Origin: Thermotogae bacterium | GTDB lineage: Bacteria; Thermotogota; Thermotogae; Petrotogales; Kosmotogaceae | Direction: 5' to 3' | Length of the DNA: 9,685 nt | Assembly (NCBI GenBank): GCA_003643975.1 | Contig: QNAR01000043.1 | Location: 1 to 9,685, forward strand | Shown here: positions 1 through 6,351 of the stretch, in pieces | How positions within the stretch are numbered: position 1 is the first letter of the stretch | Layout: each line of letters starts with the position of its first letter | Notes under the pieces: generated by a model | What the model saw: only the letters and a program-made list of their open reading frames with translations | Databases searched by the model: none | What the model was told of the DNA's origin: nothing | Made by a program: the position numbers and the translations under genes

Positions 1-641
1 ACAACAGGAAGCTTTATCCAGCTCAGCAACCTGTAACTTGCGTCAGGAAGAATCTCAAGTAGGTCTCCTTTGCCAACGCCAAGAGAATCTGCAACTTTTT
101 TGTTTATTATTGCTGTGATGTAGCCATCACTTTTTTCTCCAAGGGCTTCAAATACATCTGTGCTTCCGCCTTTGCTGCCAAAGCTATTGACTTCAGCCGG
201 ATTTATCCCGATAAGGAAAGTGTCCATCGTTTTTCCAGGGGTTAGTTTCCTTGTTTCTCCAGGAATCCCGATGGTAATGTTCTTGGTAATTGCCGGTAAA
301 ACACCATCAATTAAAGTTGAGTCTTCTAACCAGGCGAGTTGTTCTTTGAGCTTTTCAGCATCGAAATATGGCTTACCGTCACCGGGCTTTAAAACCTCAT
401 CAATTTCCCCAAGCGAATGTTCGACCCGTGCATAGAGAAATTTTTGAAAGGAATCGTTCATAGCCATGGACCCTACTATAAGTGCCGTACCTATCAGAGA
501 GCCAAGTATTACAAGCAGCGTTTCCGCTTTCCTTCTGAAAGCGTTTTTGAAACTCATTTTTAGCATTACTGGATTTTTCAGCATTGAGAATACAAGCCAT
601 AAAATAAGCGCGGCAACCACATATGATAAGATGTTTATCAT
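1..641 (-). CDS. FtsX/MacB-like ABC transporter permease (partial, C-terminus outside window)
   Basis: This is the membrane subunit of the ABC system whose ATPase lies just upstream; 213 codons are visible. The ATG (641-639) overlaps the ATPase stop as ATGA, and a GGAGG site sits 10 bases before it, so the start is secure. Residues 3-20 form a hydrophobic helix. The sequence SFKNAFRRKAETLLVILGSL (30-49) then leads into a second helix (about 41-60), the usual cytoplasmic-amphipathic plus TM1 signature of MacB/FtsX permeases. From about residue 65 the chain is soluble and extended (for example NITIGIPGETRK at 121-132), matching the large extracytoplasmic MacB-PCD domain. The extra N-terminal helix before the canonical TM1 is unusual and could be an anchor or an uncleaved signal. 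The remaining FtsX helices are expected to the left of the window. The substrate cannot be read from this part; lipoprotein/lipid release, peptide export and signalling are all possible. Confidence 0.85.
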   Translation of the reverse strand, partial: MINILSYVVAALILWLVFSMLKNPVMLKMSFKNAFRRKAETLLVILGSLIGTALIVGSMAMNDSFQKFLYARVEHSLGEIDEVLKPGDGKPYFDAEKLKEQLAWLEDSTLIDGVLPAITKNITIGIPGETRKLTPGKTMDTFLIGINPAEVNSFGSKGGSTDVFEALGEKSDGYITAIINKKVADSLGVGKGDLLEILPDASYRLLSWIKLPV

Positions 642-1336
642 TTTTTCTGTGCCTCCAATGTTTCAAGAGAAACGATTTTCCCGCTGTCCATGTGCGCTAC
701 TCTATCGGCATAAGAAGCTATTCTTTCATCGTGAGTTACTATTACAAAGGTCTGGTTGTACTTCTTGTTCAGCTCTACTATTAGATTCATAAGGTCTTTG
801 CTTGATTCAGTGTCAAGTGCGCCAGTCGGTTCATCGGCCCAGACTATTTTTGGTCGGTGAACAAGAGCACGTCCAATAGCCACACGCTGCCTTTCGCCAC
901 CGCTTAATTGTGAAGGCAAATAATCTGCACGCTCATGGATACCCAGTTTTTTCAGCATGTCCAGAGCACACTTTCTTGCATCTTTCAAATTATAGCCGAG
1001 CGTGAGTAAAGGAAGTTCAATGTTTTCTACTGTTGTTAAAACAGGTATGAGATTATAGAACTGAAAAACAAACCCCATGTTAGCTGCCCTGAAGCGCGTT
1101 TTTAGATTATCGTCCATAGTATTCAACAACCTGTTATCAACGATTATTTCCCCTGAAGAAGGATCATCTATCCCTGAAAGGCAGTTTAACAATGTACTCT
1201 TGCCGCATCCTGAAGGACCGATAATCGCAAGTATTTCTCCCTCTTCAATCTCCAGATCCACATTCTTCAACGCATCTACCTTAACTTCCCCCGAATTGTA
1301 AATCTTGCACAGTTTTTTAGCCACCACAATCGCCAT
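638..1336 (-). CDS. ABC transporter ATP-binding protein, MacB/LolD type
   Basis: This 232-aa cytoplasmic ATPase energises the FtsX-like permease encoded immediately downstream. All catalytic motifs are intact: Walker A GPSGCGKST (40-48), Q-loop Q92 in FQFYNLIP, signature LSGGERQ (144-150), Walker B KIVWADE (163-169), D-loop GALD (172-175) and H-loop H202 in VTHDE. The EPTGALD sequence, FQFYNLIP Q-loop and overall length are typical of the LolD/MacB/FtsE group, which drives mechanotransmission or release of substrates from the outer leaflet rather than import. The ATG is preceded by GAGAGGT, supporting the start. The gene begins 12 bases after the upstream membrane-protein gene and ends in a 4-base ATGA overlap with the permease, so the set is translationally coupled. 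The family assignment is firm; the substrate is unknown. Confidence 0.93.
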   Translation of the reverse strand: MAIVVAKKLCKIYNSGEVKVDALKNVDLEIEEGEILAIIGPSGCGKSTLLNCLSGIDDPSSGEIIVDNRLLNTMDDNLKTRFRAANMGFVFQFYNLIPVLTTVENIELPLLTLGYNLKDARKCALDMLKKLGIHERADYLPSQLSGGERQRVAIGRALVHRPKIVWADEPTGALDTESSKDLMNLIVELNKKYNQTFVIVTHDERIASYADRVAHMDSGKIVSLETLEAQKK

Positions 1337-1348
1337 ACTATCTACCTC

Positions 1349-1882
1349 TCAATCTTTTTCTAGACTATCTATTTTATCTGCAATGCGCTTTACTTGCTTG
1401 AAAAAAGCGTTTATTCCGGCAAGTGAAACCAGTACCACTGCTAACATTCCCCCATAGCCTGAAAATAATAACATCGTCTTTTCCATTAGACTCAAATTCC
1501 TGCTTCCAAAAGTTGTTAACACCGGAAAAATTGGAGCCAAAATAAATGAAAACACAAAAAGCTTTCTTTGAACCTTGGCTATATTGAGCAGTTTTTCCTT
1601 AATGTTGTTTATGTTTTTCTTCAATTCAATAAGATCGAGTTTTTTATCTTTTTCAAGGCGAGAAACAGCATCATCGATGTCTTTTAAGGGATAAGATCTT
1701 TCACGGAAAACAAGGACTCTTTTCCTGAGTTTTTCAGGGAGTAGTTTACCACTACCAACAAAATAAATAACAACTATAGCTATGGGTAACAGTGATAATA
1801 TGCTATTTTCCTTAAATCTGGCATTTGTAGAAAAAGCAAGAACCATCATAGCAAGGTAATAAACAAAGTATTTATCAATCAT
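1349..1882 (-). CDS. Four-helix membrane protein with central coiled coil, unknown function
   Basis: I do not recognise a named family for this 177-aa protein. Hydrophobic segments lie at about residues 5-18, 28-45, 108-126 and 137-160. Between the second and third is a charged, Lys/Glu/Leu-rich stretch (about 66-106) with heptad-like spacing that should form a cytoplasmic coiled coil or helical hairpin. A short second amphipathic helix closes the protein (162-177, ending KIDSLEKD). The symmetrical two-helix, coil, two-helix, coil layout suggests an oligomeric scaffold, but that is inference. Its ATG overlaps the stop of the PRC-barrel gene as ATGA (1882-1879), with only a weak GGA upstream, so it is probably translated by coupling. 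The ABC ATPase follows after 12 bases, which makes it a candidate accessory subunit or regulator of that transporter. Confidence 0.75.
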   Translation of the reverse strand: MIDKYFVYYLAMMVLAFSTNARFKENSILSLLPIAIVVIYFVGSGKLLPEKLRKRVLVFRERSYPLKDIDDAVSRLEKDKKLDLIELKKNINNIKEKLLNIAKVQRKLFVFSFILAPIFPVLTTFGSRNLSLMEKTMLLFSGYGGMLAVVLVSLAGINAFFKQVKRIADKIDSLEKD

Positions 1883-2490
1883 GGTTTTTCCGGTAATTTC
1901 ATCAGCATTCTTTCTGAAGCGGAAACTTTTAAAAAAGATTCTTCCACTTTGCTTACCCAGTCAACAGGTATAACTTTAGTAGAGCTCTTGCCATCTATTT
2001 TTATTTCAGCAATAAAATGAGTTATATGGCCCTTTTCATCGAGCAAAACGCTTTTTACTCTTCCAACTTCGTGATCTTCGGCAGAGACAACTATTACCCC
2101 TGGCTCTATTGCGTGAGAGTCTTCATCGAGATTGTAACTGACTGAAAGAGGCGGTAAGGGATATATTTCCGGATAGTCCCCAACAGGCCGAAGCCAGTAA
2201 AGAGGCTTTACTTCTCCATTGATATTCTCGCCAGAAAGAAAATAGGTTTCTTCAAAATCCTGCAATTCATCTATTTGTGAAGCGTCAATCTTGAGCCTTA
2301 TCTCATCAGAGGCGGCAAACTGAATAGAATTAATAGGAACAAGCTTTGCCCTCCTGTTGAAGACACCCTTTTCTACAACAATATGGGTAACTTCATTAGT
2401 TGAAGGATGAAAAACAACCCTTGTGAGCTTTCCAAGATTTTTGCCATCTTCAGATATGACTTTTGCACCCCATTTCAGCTTGCTTTCCAT
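1879..2490 (-). CDS. Double PRC-barrel domain protein
   Basis: This 203-aa soluble protein has two similar halves. Residues 6-57 (GAKVISEDGKNLGKLTRVVF, then THIVVEKG and KLVPINSI) and residues 128-180 (EPGVIVVSAEDHEVGRVKSV, then ITHFIAEI and KVIPVDWV) both follow the PRC-barrel pattern: a G-x-V-x-S-x-D start, a G-x-L/V-G-x-V turn, an ITHxI strand and an I/VPxxxI/V end. PRC-barrels occur in RimM, the photosynthetic H subunit and many stress or envelope proteins, usually as protein- or membrane-docking modules. A linker with LYWLRPVGDYPEIYPLPPL (98-116) joins the halves. The gene opens the minus-strand operon and has the best ribosome-binding site in it (AAAGGAGGTG before the ATG) with a TATAAT box just upstream. 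It overlaps the next gene by 4 bases. Its link to the ABC transporter is inferred from gene order only. Confidence 0.82.
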   Translation of the reverse strand: MESKLKWGAKVISEDGKNLGKLTRVVFHPSTNEVTHIVVEKGVFNRRAKLVPINSIQFAASDEIRLKIDASQIDELQDFEETYFLSGENINGEVKPLYWLRPVGDYPEIYPLPPLSVSYNLDEDSHAIEPGVIVVSAEDHEVGRVKSVLLDEKGHITHFIAEIKIDGKSSTKVIPVDWVSKVEESFLKVSASERMLMKLPEKP

Positions 2491-2513
2491 ATCCCCACCT
2501 CCTTTTAAGTATA

Positions 2514-2519
2514 ATTATA
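2514..2519 (-). promoter_or_regulatory. Candidate -10 box of the minus-strand operon
   Basis: Read on the minus strand this is a perfect TATAAT. Transcription would start about 7 bases downstream, leaving a leader of roughly 16 bases that contains the AAAGGAGGTG ribosome-binding site. I see no good -35 hexamer at 16-18 bases, so activator or repressor control is possible. Confidence 0.5.
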
Positions 2520-2537
2520 TGTGAGAATTCTCTACAT
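2519..2537. promoter_or_regulatory. Palindrome in the divergent intergenic region, candidate operator
   Basis: A perfect 10-bp palindrome GAGAATTCTC (2523-2532) is flanked by ATGT on the left and, after one extra base, ACAT on the right, giving an imperfect dyad over 2519-2537. It sits immediately upstream of the minus-strand TATAAT, in the -10/-35 spacer, where a repressor or MerR-type regulator would bind. It could also be chance in AT-rich DNA; no regulator gene is adjacent. Confidence 0.3.
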
Positions 2538-2596
2538 GTGCTCATCTTTTGAGGTTCTGTATTAATTTTACCACTATGTAGTAAAATCTTTCTGTT

Positions 2597-3148
2597 ATGG
2601 ATGCGATGGAGACAAAAAAACTATTTAAGCTCTTTTCGATTTTTGCAGCTATAAGTGCAATAACAATAGGTGGCGGCTATGCCATGATACCAGTTATAAG
2701 AGAGTACGTGGTGAAGAGGTACGCCATAGTTTCAGATGACGAATTTCTCGGAGCAGTGGCGAGGGCCCAGAGTATACCAGGTGCTATTGCGGTGAATCTC
2801 TCACTCATTTTGGGGAGTAACATTGCAGGGGTTTCAGGAGCAATAGCAGCATTAATTGGGGTTGCTGTTCCTCCGTTCACAATAATGGTACTTGTAGGTA
2901 TTCTCTTTGGAAACATTGTGAACATCCCGCTCTTTTCCGGTTTTCTTCGCGGGGTAAGGGCAACTATTACAGCCGTACTGGTTTATTTGTCCTATCAGTT
3001 GATTCTAAACAAACTCAAAAGAAAAAAAGTGCTAATTTCGTTGTTTGTAATAACGCTTCTGGTACTTATTCTAAAATTACCTTTGTTTTGGACAGTTTTA
3101 GTCACAACAGTCGTTGTTTACATGATACAGGGTGATAAGAATGATTGA
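2597..3148 (+). CDS. Chromate transporter, short-chain CHR subunit (N-terminal-type half)
   Basis: This 183-aa integral membrane protein is one half of a two-gene CHR-family chromate transporter, expected to work with the next gene as a heteromeric inner-membrane oxyanion carrier. The CHR hallmarks are visible: IGGGYAMIP at 24-32 after the first helix, and SIPGAIAVNL at 59-68 before the second. Several further hydrophobic stretches follow (about 76-107, 118-137, 145-160, 163-176), giving the usual six or so helices of short-chain CHR proteins (about 180-200 aa). In known tandem short-chain pairs both genes are needed for function. The start is uncertain: the ATG at 2597 has no Shine-Dalgarno, and a second ATG at 2606 gives a protein 3 residues shorter. 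The gene ends inside the next one (8-base overlap). The actual substrate could be chromate, sulfate or another anion. Confidence 0.9.
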   Translation: MDAMETKKLFKLFSIFAAISAITIGGGYAMIPVIREYVVKRYAIVSDDEFLGAVARAQSIPGAIAVNLSLILGSNIAGVSGAIAALIGVAVPPFTIMVLVGILFGNIVNIPLFSGFLRGVRATITAVLVYLSYQLILNKLKRKKVLISLFVITLLVLILKLPLFWTVLVTTVVVYMIQGDKND

Positions 3149-3662
3149 GATTTTCTTGACTTTTCTTAAAATCGGCCTTATAGCCTTTGGAGGAGGTTAC
3201 GGGGCTATTGGCTTGATACAAGACGAAGTTGTGCAGATACATCATTGGTTTACCCAACAAGAGTTTCTGGACTTCCTTTCGATTGCCCAGATGACCCCTG
3301 GACCAATAGGATTAAATGCTTCGACTTTCATCGGTTACAAGCTTTATGGATTAACCGGTGCGCTATTAGCAACCGCGGGATTCATACTTCCCAGCATTTT
3401 GTGGGTGTATGTACTTTTAAAAACATTGAAACTTGTTACCAGATTTGTTGATGAAAAGCGTCTTATCGAGGCTCTAAAAGGGGCTGCCCTTGTTTTGATA
3501 CTTGTTGCGACTTACCGGATTGGATCCGCTTCCGTGATTGACCTATCTTCTATGTTTATCTTTATTTGCGCTTTTTTGGCTTTGATTTTCTTAAAAAAAC
3601 TTTCACCCATATGGATTATTCTTGGAGGGGGAGTGGCTGGTATTCTTCTCGCTGCATTCTGA
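3141..3662 (+). CDS. Chromate transporter, short-chain CHR subunit (C-terminal-type half)
   Basis: This 173-aa membrane protein is the partner of the preceding CHR gene. The family motifs are clear: FLKIGLIAFGGGYGAI at 8-23 and SIAQMTPGPIGLNA at 47-60, the latter matching the canonical PGPxxxN loop. Hydrophobic helices follow at about 67-94, 111-127, 138-151 and 155-172. I chose the ATG at 3141 because AGGGTG lies 8 bases upstream and most CHR proteins begin close to the FLTFLKIG helix; a GTG at 3132 in the same frame would add three residues. The ATG overlaps the upstream stop by 8 bases, so the two subunits are translationally coupled, consistent with equimolar assembly. It retains the PGP motif that the first subunit has as PGA, a sequence asymmetry between the two halves. 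Confidence 0.9.
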   Translation: MIEIFLTFLKIGLIAFGGGYGAIGLIQDEVVQIHHWFTQQEFLDFLSIAQMTPGPIGLNASTFIGYKLYGLTGALLATAGFILPSILWVYVLLKTLKLVTRFVDEKRLIEALKGAALVLILVATYRIGSASVIDLSSMFIFICAFLALIFLKKLSPIWIILGGGVAGILLAAF

Positions 3663-3717
3663 CAGTTTTTTGTTAAAATGAGAGTGAGCGATCAAGTGAA
3701 ATACAGGGGGATTTAAA

Positions 3718-4239
3718 ATGTCTAAAGTCTGTTATTCATGCAAGAAGCGCTTTCCAAAAGACGAGATGGTCAAGATTGATGGGAAAAATTATTGTCTTGA
3801 ATGTGCGAGCAAGCTCAGTAAAGAAAATCGTCATGGATTAACGGAAACCGCCATTCCAGATGTTATGGTACTCACTGTGGATACCATTCCGGTCGATATC
3901 AAAAGGTACTTTCAGGCAATATCCGCCGAGGCAATTTTGAAGCTGAACATGAAATCCATAAAGATGCCCGTAACCACGAGCGGAATGGCTAACGCACTCT
4001 CCTTAACCTATGAACTCGATACATTAAAACTCTCTCTTTTAGAGGATTTGAAGTTTCAGGCCGCAAATTTTGGAGCCAACGCGATAATAGGTTTAAAAAC
4101 CTCTATGAGTACTGTTGAATCCATGGATAGCGAAAAACTAATATTTATCTCCATGAGTGGAACACCTGTAATACTTTCCGATGTATCTGTTTTAACTTAC
4201 CATTCGAACAAACCACAAAAAGCAGAGAGTAAATCTTAG
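3718..4239 (+). CDS. Zinc-ribbon protein with YbjQ (UPF0145)-like domain
   Basis: This 173-aa cytoplasmic protein joins two modules. Residues 5-29 carry CYSC and CLEC (C5, C8, C26, C29), a four-cysteine treble-clef or LIM-like zinc site around KIDGKNYC. Residues about 48-162 resemble the YbjQ/UPF0145 fold: DVMVLTVDTIPVD, then ISAEAILKLN (VTGEAILGAN in Escherichia coli YbjQ), then a helix LLEDLKFQAANFGANAIIGL (the LGADAVVG motif) and a closing strand LIFISMSGTPVI (the MLMVSVSGTAV motif). YbjQ proteins are often labelled putative heavy-metal-binding, but their function is not established. The start is supported by AGGGGGAT before the ATG. It follows the chromate transporter genes by 55 bases with no visible terminator, so it may share their transcript. 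The metal-handling link is inference from domain type and neighbours. Confidence 0.72.
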   Translation: MSKVCYSCKKRFPKDEMVKIDGKNYCLECASKLSKENRHGLTETAIPDVMVLTVDTIPVDIKRYFQAISAEAILKLNMKSIKMPVTTSGMANALSLTYELDTLKLSLLEDLKFQAANFGANAIIGLKTSMSTVESMDSEKLIFISMSGTPVILSDVSVLTYHSNKPQKAESKS

Positions 4240-4317
4240 AAAATTATTAGAAACTCAACCCTTCTCCTTATTGAGCGTCGAAAGAATGTATGAACTCTAA
4301 AAGAGGAGGGATTTATT

Positions 4318-5118
4318 GTGAGAAAAACATTGGTGGTTTTCATGGTTGTTTTGCTGTCCTTGACCGCTGTTTTAGCCGCTGAAACTTACTCCAAAGATAC
4401 TTCGAAAGCTGATGTTGCAAAACTGGCGATGTCAGTCAGGATTCTTGAGGTTTTTAGAGCGATCGATCTCAGCAAAGATCAGGCAGCTACGCTGTATGAG
4501 GGTCTTATAGATGCGAAAGCAAAAGTTGATGAGTTAAATGGAAACAAAACCGAGCTACTTGAAAAGCTTAGAGAAGCTTTAATTAGCGGTAACGATGAAC
4601 AGACCAAAAGAATATATGAGGCATTAAAAGAACAGGCAAGTGCTTTTGCCAGAATACGTGATTCTGTTTTAACGCTTTTCAAAGAGAACATAACACTTGC
4701 ACAAGCAGAAAAGTTCAAGCAGATAATTCAAAAAAATATTGCAGGAAAACTCCAAGAAAGGGGCATAAAACCTGAAGCCTTAAGAGAAAGAGCAAAGCAG
4801 TTCAAGGAAAACCCCGAAGAACTCGCGAAAAAGCTCCCAGAACCAATGAAAGAAAAAGTGATGAATATGACCCCTGAAGAAAAGGCAAGGGCTCTCAAAG
4901 AATTTAAGACCCAGGCAATGGGTGCCGAAGAAAAGGCAAAGGCTCTCAAAGAATTTAAGACCCAGGCAATGGGCACCAAGGAAAATATCAAGCAAAAATC
5001 AATTGAGATGAAAAAGAAAGCAATCATAATGAAGAAAGAAATAGGCAAAAAAATTGGGAGATTAATTTTCTCACCGGTTTTCCTGGATACACTGAAAGAT
5101 TACGCTGGCATTGAATAA
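4318..5118 (+). CDS. Secreted helical protein, Spy/CpxP-like, with internal tandem repeat
   Basis: This 266-aa protein starts at GTG after a strong GAGGAGGGAT site. Residues 1-21 are a typical signal peptide (MRKTLVVF, hydrophobic core, AVLAA, cleavage near residue 20-21, no lipobox cysteine), so it acts outside the inner membrane. The mature part is almost all helical and Lys/Glu-rich with no cysteine. Residues about 43-138 resemble the Spy/CpxP LTxxQ family: DLSKDQAATLYEGL (50-63) and NITLAQAEKFKQII (124-137) are spaced like its two LTxxQ helices. Members are envelope chaperones or metal-stress sensors. Residues 187-203 and 204-220 are near-identical 17-aa repeats (EEKARALKEFKTQAMGA and EEKAKALKEFKTQAMGT), then a basic helix and a hydrophobic end (LIFSPVFLDTL). 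The family match is by motif only and is tentative. A terminator follows directly. Confidence 0.7.
   Translation: MRKTLVVFMVVLLSLTAVLAAETYSKDTSKADVAKLAMSVRILEVFRAIDLSKDQAATLYEGLIDAKAKVDELNGNKTELLEKLREALISGNDEQTKRIYEALKEQASAFARIRDSVLTLFKENITLAQAEKFKQIIQKNIAGKLQERGIKPEALRERAKQFKENPEELAKKLPEPMKEKVMNMTPEEKARALKEFKTQAMGAEEKAKALKEFKTQAMGTKENIKQKSIEMKKKAIIMKKEIGKKIGRLIFSPVFLDTLKDYAGIE
4876..4977 (+). repeat. Two tandem 51-bp direct repeats inside the secreted helical protein gene
   Basis: Units 4876-4926 and 4927-4977 are identical at 48 of 51 positions; two of the three differing bases lie together near the unit's end. The period of 17 codons keeps the frame. The changes give Arg to Lys and Ala to Thr. 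The high nucleotide identity points to a recent slippage or duplication event. Confidence 0.92.
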
Positions 5119-5142
5119 ACGGGAGAATGCACAGCAAAAAAT

Positions 5143-5168
5143 AACGGGCGGGTTATCCCGCCCGTTTT
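5143..5168 (+). terminator. Rho-independent terminator after the secreted protein gene
   Basis: A 10-bp perfect stem AACGGGCGGG / CCCGCCCGTT with a TTAT loop is followed by TT. It is GC-rich in an AT-rich setting and sits 24 bases after the stop codon. The A-run on its left (AAAAAATAA) would also give a U-tail on the minus strand, so it may work in both directions. Confidence 0.88.
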
Positions 5169-5176
5169 GCTATACT
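5168..5176 (+). promoter_or_regulatory. Candidate extended -10 promoter of the esterase gene
   Basis: TGCTATACT matches the extended -10 pattern TGnTATAAT with one mismatch. It starts at the foot of the terminator hairpin, and the -35 region would lie inside that hairpin, as expected if the extended -10 removes the need for a -35. The predicted start leaves a leader of about 30 bases with an AAGGGGG ribosome-binding site. Confidence 0.4.
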
Positions 5177-5212
5177 CTATAGGAATGAATCCCAAAATAA
5201 GGGGGCATTTTG

Positions 5213-5971
5213 ATGGAAAAAATTCCTTTTGTCATAGGAAAAGAGGGAAAGAGGCTTTTTGGAATTATTCAGAAACCTTATGGCGATCAAAAATTTCCCG
5301 CAGTGATATTTTCGCATGGATTCACCGGCAATCACCTTGAGCCGCATTTTATCTTTAAAAGAACCGCGGATGCACTGTGTGAGCAAAACATTATGAGTAT
5401 CAGATTTGACTTCTTTGGTTCTGGAAACAGTGACGGCGCATTTGAAGAAATGACACTGCAAACGGAGCTGAACGATCTTGAACGCATTTACGATTTTGCC
5501 TTGTCTTTACCGTATGTTAGTAAAAGCAGGATAGGCTTTCTTGGCTTCAGTATGGGAGGTACTATAACGGCTATGTTCAGCGGAAAGCACCCGCAGATTC
5601 CACGGGCGGTGTGTTTTTGGGCACCCGCTTTGCTGAACAGAGAAATTTTTTCTTTTCAACATACGAAAAGGGAAATGAGTTTCAACGAAAAAGGACTTTT
5701 GGATGTTGGGGGACTTTACATCAGTAAAGAGTTTTATGAAAGCGCGGTGCACGAAAATAGCTATGAATCCTTGAAAAATTACAAAGGACCGGTAAGGATC
5801 ATTCATGGCACTTCCGATGAGGCTGTTCCCATCTTCCATAGCGAGACAATAGCAGCTGAAAGCGGCTATGATCTGGTGGTAATAGAAGGAGCTGAACACA
5901 CTTTCAATAGACAATGTGATGTGGAAAAACTGCTGAAAAGCACCGTTAGTTTTTTTATTTCCCATCTTTGA
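5213..5971 (+). CDS. Alpha/beta-hydrolase, probable carboxyl/cinnamoyl-type esterase
   Basis: This 252-aa cytoplasmic serine hydrolase has no signal peptide. The oxyanion-hole motif HGFTGN is at 35-40, RFDFFGSGNSDG at 64-75 is the classic strand-beta4 loop, and the nucleophile elbow GFSMGG places Ser113. Asp202 in HGTSDEAVP and His229 in EGAEHTF complete the triad. A cap segment (about 140-190, rich in Phe, Lys and Glu) lies between strands, as in the feruloyl/cinnamoyl esterase-like group (BD-FAE, Est1E). The substrate is therefore likely a small acyl or aryl ester, but this cannot be fixed from sequence. I prefer the ATG at 5213, 7 bases after the GGGGG site, over the in-frame TTG at 5210, which is only 4 bases away. 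The gene stands alone between two terminators. Confidence 0.88.
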   Translation: MEKIPFVIGKEGKRLFGIIQKPYGDQKFPAVIFSHGFTGNHLEPHFIFKRTADALCEQNIMSIRFDFFGSGNSDGAFEEMTLQTELNDLERIYDFALSLPYVSKSRIGFLGFSMGGTITAMFSGKHPQIPRAVCFWAPALLNREIFSFQHTKREMSFNEKGLLDVGGLYISKEFYESAVHENSYESLKNYKGPVRIIHGTSDEAVPIFHSETIAAESGYDLVVIEGAEHTFNRQCDVEKLLKSTVSFFISHL

Positions 5972-5986
5972 TAATTAAAATCATCT

Positions 5987-6025
5987 AAAAACGGGCTAAA
6001 AAACATCAATTAGCCCGTTTTTTTT
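5987..6025 (+). terminator. Rho-independent terminator after the esterase gene
   Basis: The stem AAAAACGGGCTA pairs with TAGCCCGTTTTT around a loop of about 12 bases, and a run of eight T follows the GC core. It begins 15 bases after the esterase stop. The A-rich left arm would serve as a U-tail on the minus strand, so it probably also stops any leftward transcript from the 6125-6307 region. Confidence 0.88.
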
Positions 6026-6338
6026 GAACAATATCGCAGTTCAAACGTCTGAGATAATAAAGATATTCAAAATAAAAGAATACAGAAGCAAAGACGAATA
6101 AATCCGATTATCGGTTAGTTCTCATCATTTTTTTGGACTACATTGATTTACATTCCATTTTCTTCTTAATATTCTTTGATAATACCTTTTTGAATTTCTT
6201 ACGTACAAATAGTACAATCTTAGTGTCAAACGAATGAGATATGCTAAAGAACATGAAATTAGAAAAATACTTACTATTACAACGAACGACCTATTATTAG
6301 AATTCATTTTTGAGTTATAGACAAAAAATTGGGAAAAA
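6026..6338. other. AT-rich spacer with no well-supported gene
   Basis: Apart from the doubtful minus-strand ORF at 6125-6307, I see no supported coding frame, RNA-gene structure, repeat or insertion-sequence end here. The DNA is noticeably more AT-rich than the flanking genes. Its right part must carry the promoter of the 22-codon microgene if that gene has its own, but no convincing -35/-10 pair is visible. Confidence 0.5.
6125..6307 (-). CDS. Doubtful small membrane ORF
   Basis: This 60-codon minus-strand frame starts at ATG. It encodes a hydrophobic segment (about residues 8-24, VVIVSIFLISCSLAYLI) followed by a strongly basic, Tyr/Arg-rich tail (RYYQRILRRKW). The shape, one helix plus a positive cytoplasmic tail, is that of a small membrane protein. 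However, I find no Shine-Dalgarno upstream and no clear promoter, and the base composition is more AT-rich than neighbouring genes. Such frames arise easily in AT-rich spacer DNA. It ends just before the bidirectional hairpin at 5987-6025. I recognise no family; it could equally be a decayed gene or noise. Confidence 0.22.
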   Translation of the reverse strand: MNSNNRSFVVIVSIFLISCSLAYLIRLTLRLYYLYVRNSKRYYQRILRRKWNVNQCSPKK

Positions 6339-6351
6339 GGGGGTAATGTGA

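Noticed and set aside
400..666. Minus-strand 88-codon frame inside the permease start region
   Set aside because: It is out of frame with the permease, whose start has an ATGA coupling, a ribosome-binding site and FtsX-type helices. It is a shadow.
160..792. Plus-strand frames at 160-435 and 466-792 opposite the permease and ATPase
   Set aside because: They lie antisense to clearly coding sequence with intact ABC motifs, and have no ribosome-binding sites or family features.
3132..3140. GTG at 3132 as start of the second CHR subunit
   Set aside because: The ATG at 3141 has better spacing from AGGGTG and gives the usual short N-terminus before the first helix. The GTG stays possible.
4876..4977. 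CRISPR-like or mobile repeat
   Set aside because: Only two units with no spacer between them, in frame within a coding sequence; it is a coding tandem duplication.
4728..5048. Two minus-strand frames opposite the repeat region that also look repetitive
   Set aside because: Their repeats are the complement of the 51-bp duplication in the secreted-protein gene; the plus frame has a signal peptide and ribosome-binding site.
5507..5965. 152-codon minus-strand frame opposite the esterase
   Set aside because: It is antisense to a complete alpha/beta-hydrolase with an intact catalytic triad and has no independent support.
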